Origin: Candidatus Saccharibacteria bacterium oral taxon 488
GTDB lineage: Bacteria > Patescibacteriota > Saccharimonadia > Saccharimonadales > Saccharimonadaceae
Assembly (NCBI GenBank): GCA_013099195.1
Contig: CP039999.1
Coordinates: forward strand, 682,001 to 746,000
Direction: 5' to 3'
DNA length: 64,000 nucleotides
Position numbers and translations under genes: made by a program. Of the stretch, positions 63,534 to 64,000 are shown one piece after another (the stretch's first letter is position 1; each line of letters begins with the position of its first letter). The notes under the pieces were generated by a model. That model was not told the origin of the DNA. It saw nothing but the letters and a program-made list of their open reading frames with translations, and did no database searches.

Positions 63534-64000
63534 TAGTTTTCTCCTTCTTTTACCTTCTCCCGAACCTTCTGATCAATTTCTGCCAAAACCTCAGGATTTT
63601 CTTTCAGATACAATTTTGTCTTGTCGCGGCCTTGACCAATAGTCTCGCCGTTATATTTGTAAAAGGCACCTGACTTTTCTATGATACCATGTGTAGCTGC
63701 CAAATCCAGAATATCACCAGTTTTAGAGATGCCTTCGTTATACATAATGTCAAACTCAGCGATGCGGAACGGCGGCGCAATCTTATTCTTCACCACCTTG
63801 ATCTTGGTGCGGTTACCAAGGATATCATCGCCAACCTTAATCTGCCCAATCCGGCGAATATCCACCCGCTGCGAGGCATAAAACTTCAGCGCATTACCAC
63901 CCGTCGTGGTCTCCGGATTACCAAACATCACGCCAATCTTCATGCGGATCTGGTTAATGAAAATCACCGTCGCCTTCGACTTGTTGATGATACCAGTCAG
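63533..64000 (-). CDS. recA: Recombinase RecA (3' part; N-terminus outside window)
   Basis: The visible 155 residues hold the C-terminal half: [20 protein letters not shown] (loop L2 region with [10 protein letters not shown]), [11 protein letters not shown], and [19 protein letters not shown]. The P-loop lies outside the window. It catalyses strand exchange and SOS control. The 3' end overlaps the LigT gene. Confidence 0.95.
   Translation of the reverse strand: MTGIINKSKATVIFINQIRMKIGVMFGNPETTTGGNALKFYASQRVDIRRIGQIKVGDDILGNRTKIKVVKNKIAPPFRIAEFDIMYNEGISKTGDILDLAATHGIIEKSGAFYKYNGETIGQGRDKTKLYLKENPEVLAEIDQKVREKVKEGEN

Overview
The window looks like a chromosomal segment of a Candidatus Saccharibacteria (TM7) bacterium of the Patescibacteria/CPR radiation. 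This is inferred from gene content and small compact genes, not from a search. The proteins carry CPR-style features: a class A penicillin-binding protein with a cysteine-repeat tail, single-copy heat-shock genes under HrcA/CIRCE control, and the small 'MAYKHTNSKG' family. TGA is used as a normal stop, which argues against the Gracilibacteria/Absconditabacteria code. Most of the sequence is ordinary housekeeping DNA, mainly on the minus strand.

Layout. 0-9.4 kb: Nudix, CYTH-kinase, trmB, mscS, small envelope proteins, a MutY-like glycosylase, a secreted hydrolase under twin palindromes, a VIT1-type transporter and a divergent SDR/MerR pair. 9.4-20 kb: aspS, ruvB, a metzincin-like protease, the ruvC-PBP-ruvA cluster, a lamin-tail surface protein and yebC. 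20-30 kb: comEC, tRNA-Lys, a RimK / retropepsin / decayed ATP-grasp / DUF1704 cluster, dnaJ, a second CYTH protein and a frameshifted nitrilase-like gene. 30-37 kb: dnaK, grpE, an unannotated 49-residue membrane protein and hrcA, with four CIRCE elements in the dnaJ-hrcA region. 37-46 kb: an EF4 (lepA) gene split in two by about 1.3 kb of foreign or decayed DNA, then murJ, ftsH and tilS. 46-52.8 kb: tRNA-Met, a disulfide-reductase homologue without its cysteines, a MurD-like ligase overlapping a MurL-type epimerase, cutA, tRNA-fMet and ftsB. 53-59.4 kb: an accessory island ending in a tRNA-Ile2-like gene. It carries a GC-rich, actinobacterial-looking module of Xre regulator, ImmA/IrrE protease and large serine recombinase. 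59.5-64 kb: small conserved proteins, murC, recX, a 2'-5' RNA ligase-like gene and the 3' part of recA.

How the genes work together. MurC, the MurD-like ligase, MurL, MurJ and the PBP form a peptidoglycan line that would add L-Glu and epimerise it instead of using free D-Glu. TilS and the Ile2-like tRNA fit together. HrcA, GrpE, DnaK and DnaJ form a classical CIRCE regulon.

A recurrent signal is the promoter architecture. For about twenty genes that lack a Shine-Dalgarno sequence, a TATAAT-like hexamer ends 6-8 nt before the start codon, which predicts leaderless mRNAs. Genes inside operons instead have Shine-Dalgarno sequences or overlapping stop/start codons.

The best leads are the split EF4 with an in-frame palindromic insertion, the apparently host-derived recombinase island at a tRNA gene, the microprotein in the hrcA operon, the peptide-tailing gene cluster and the MurD/MurL pair.
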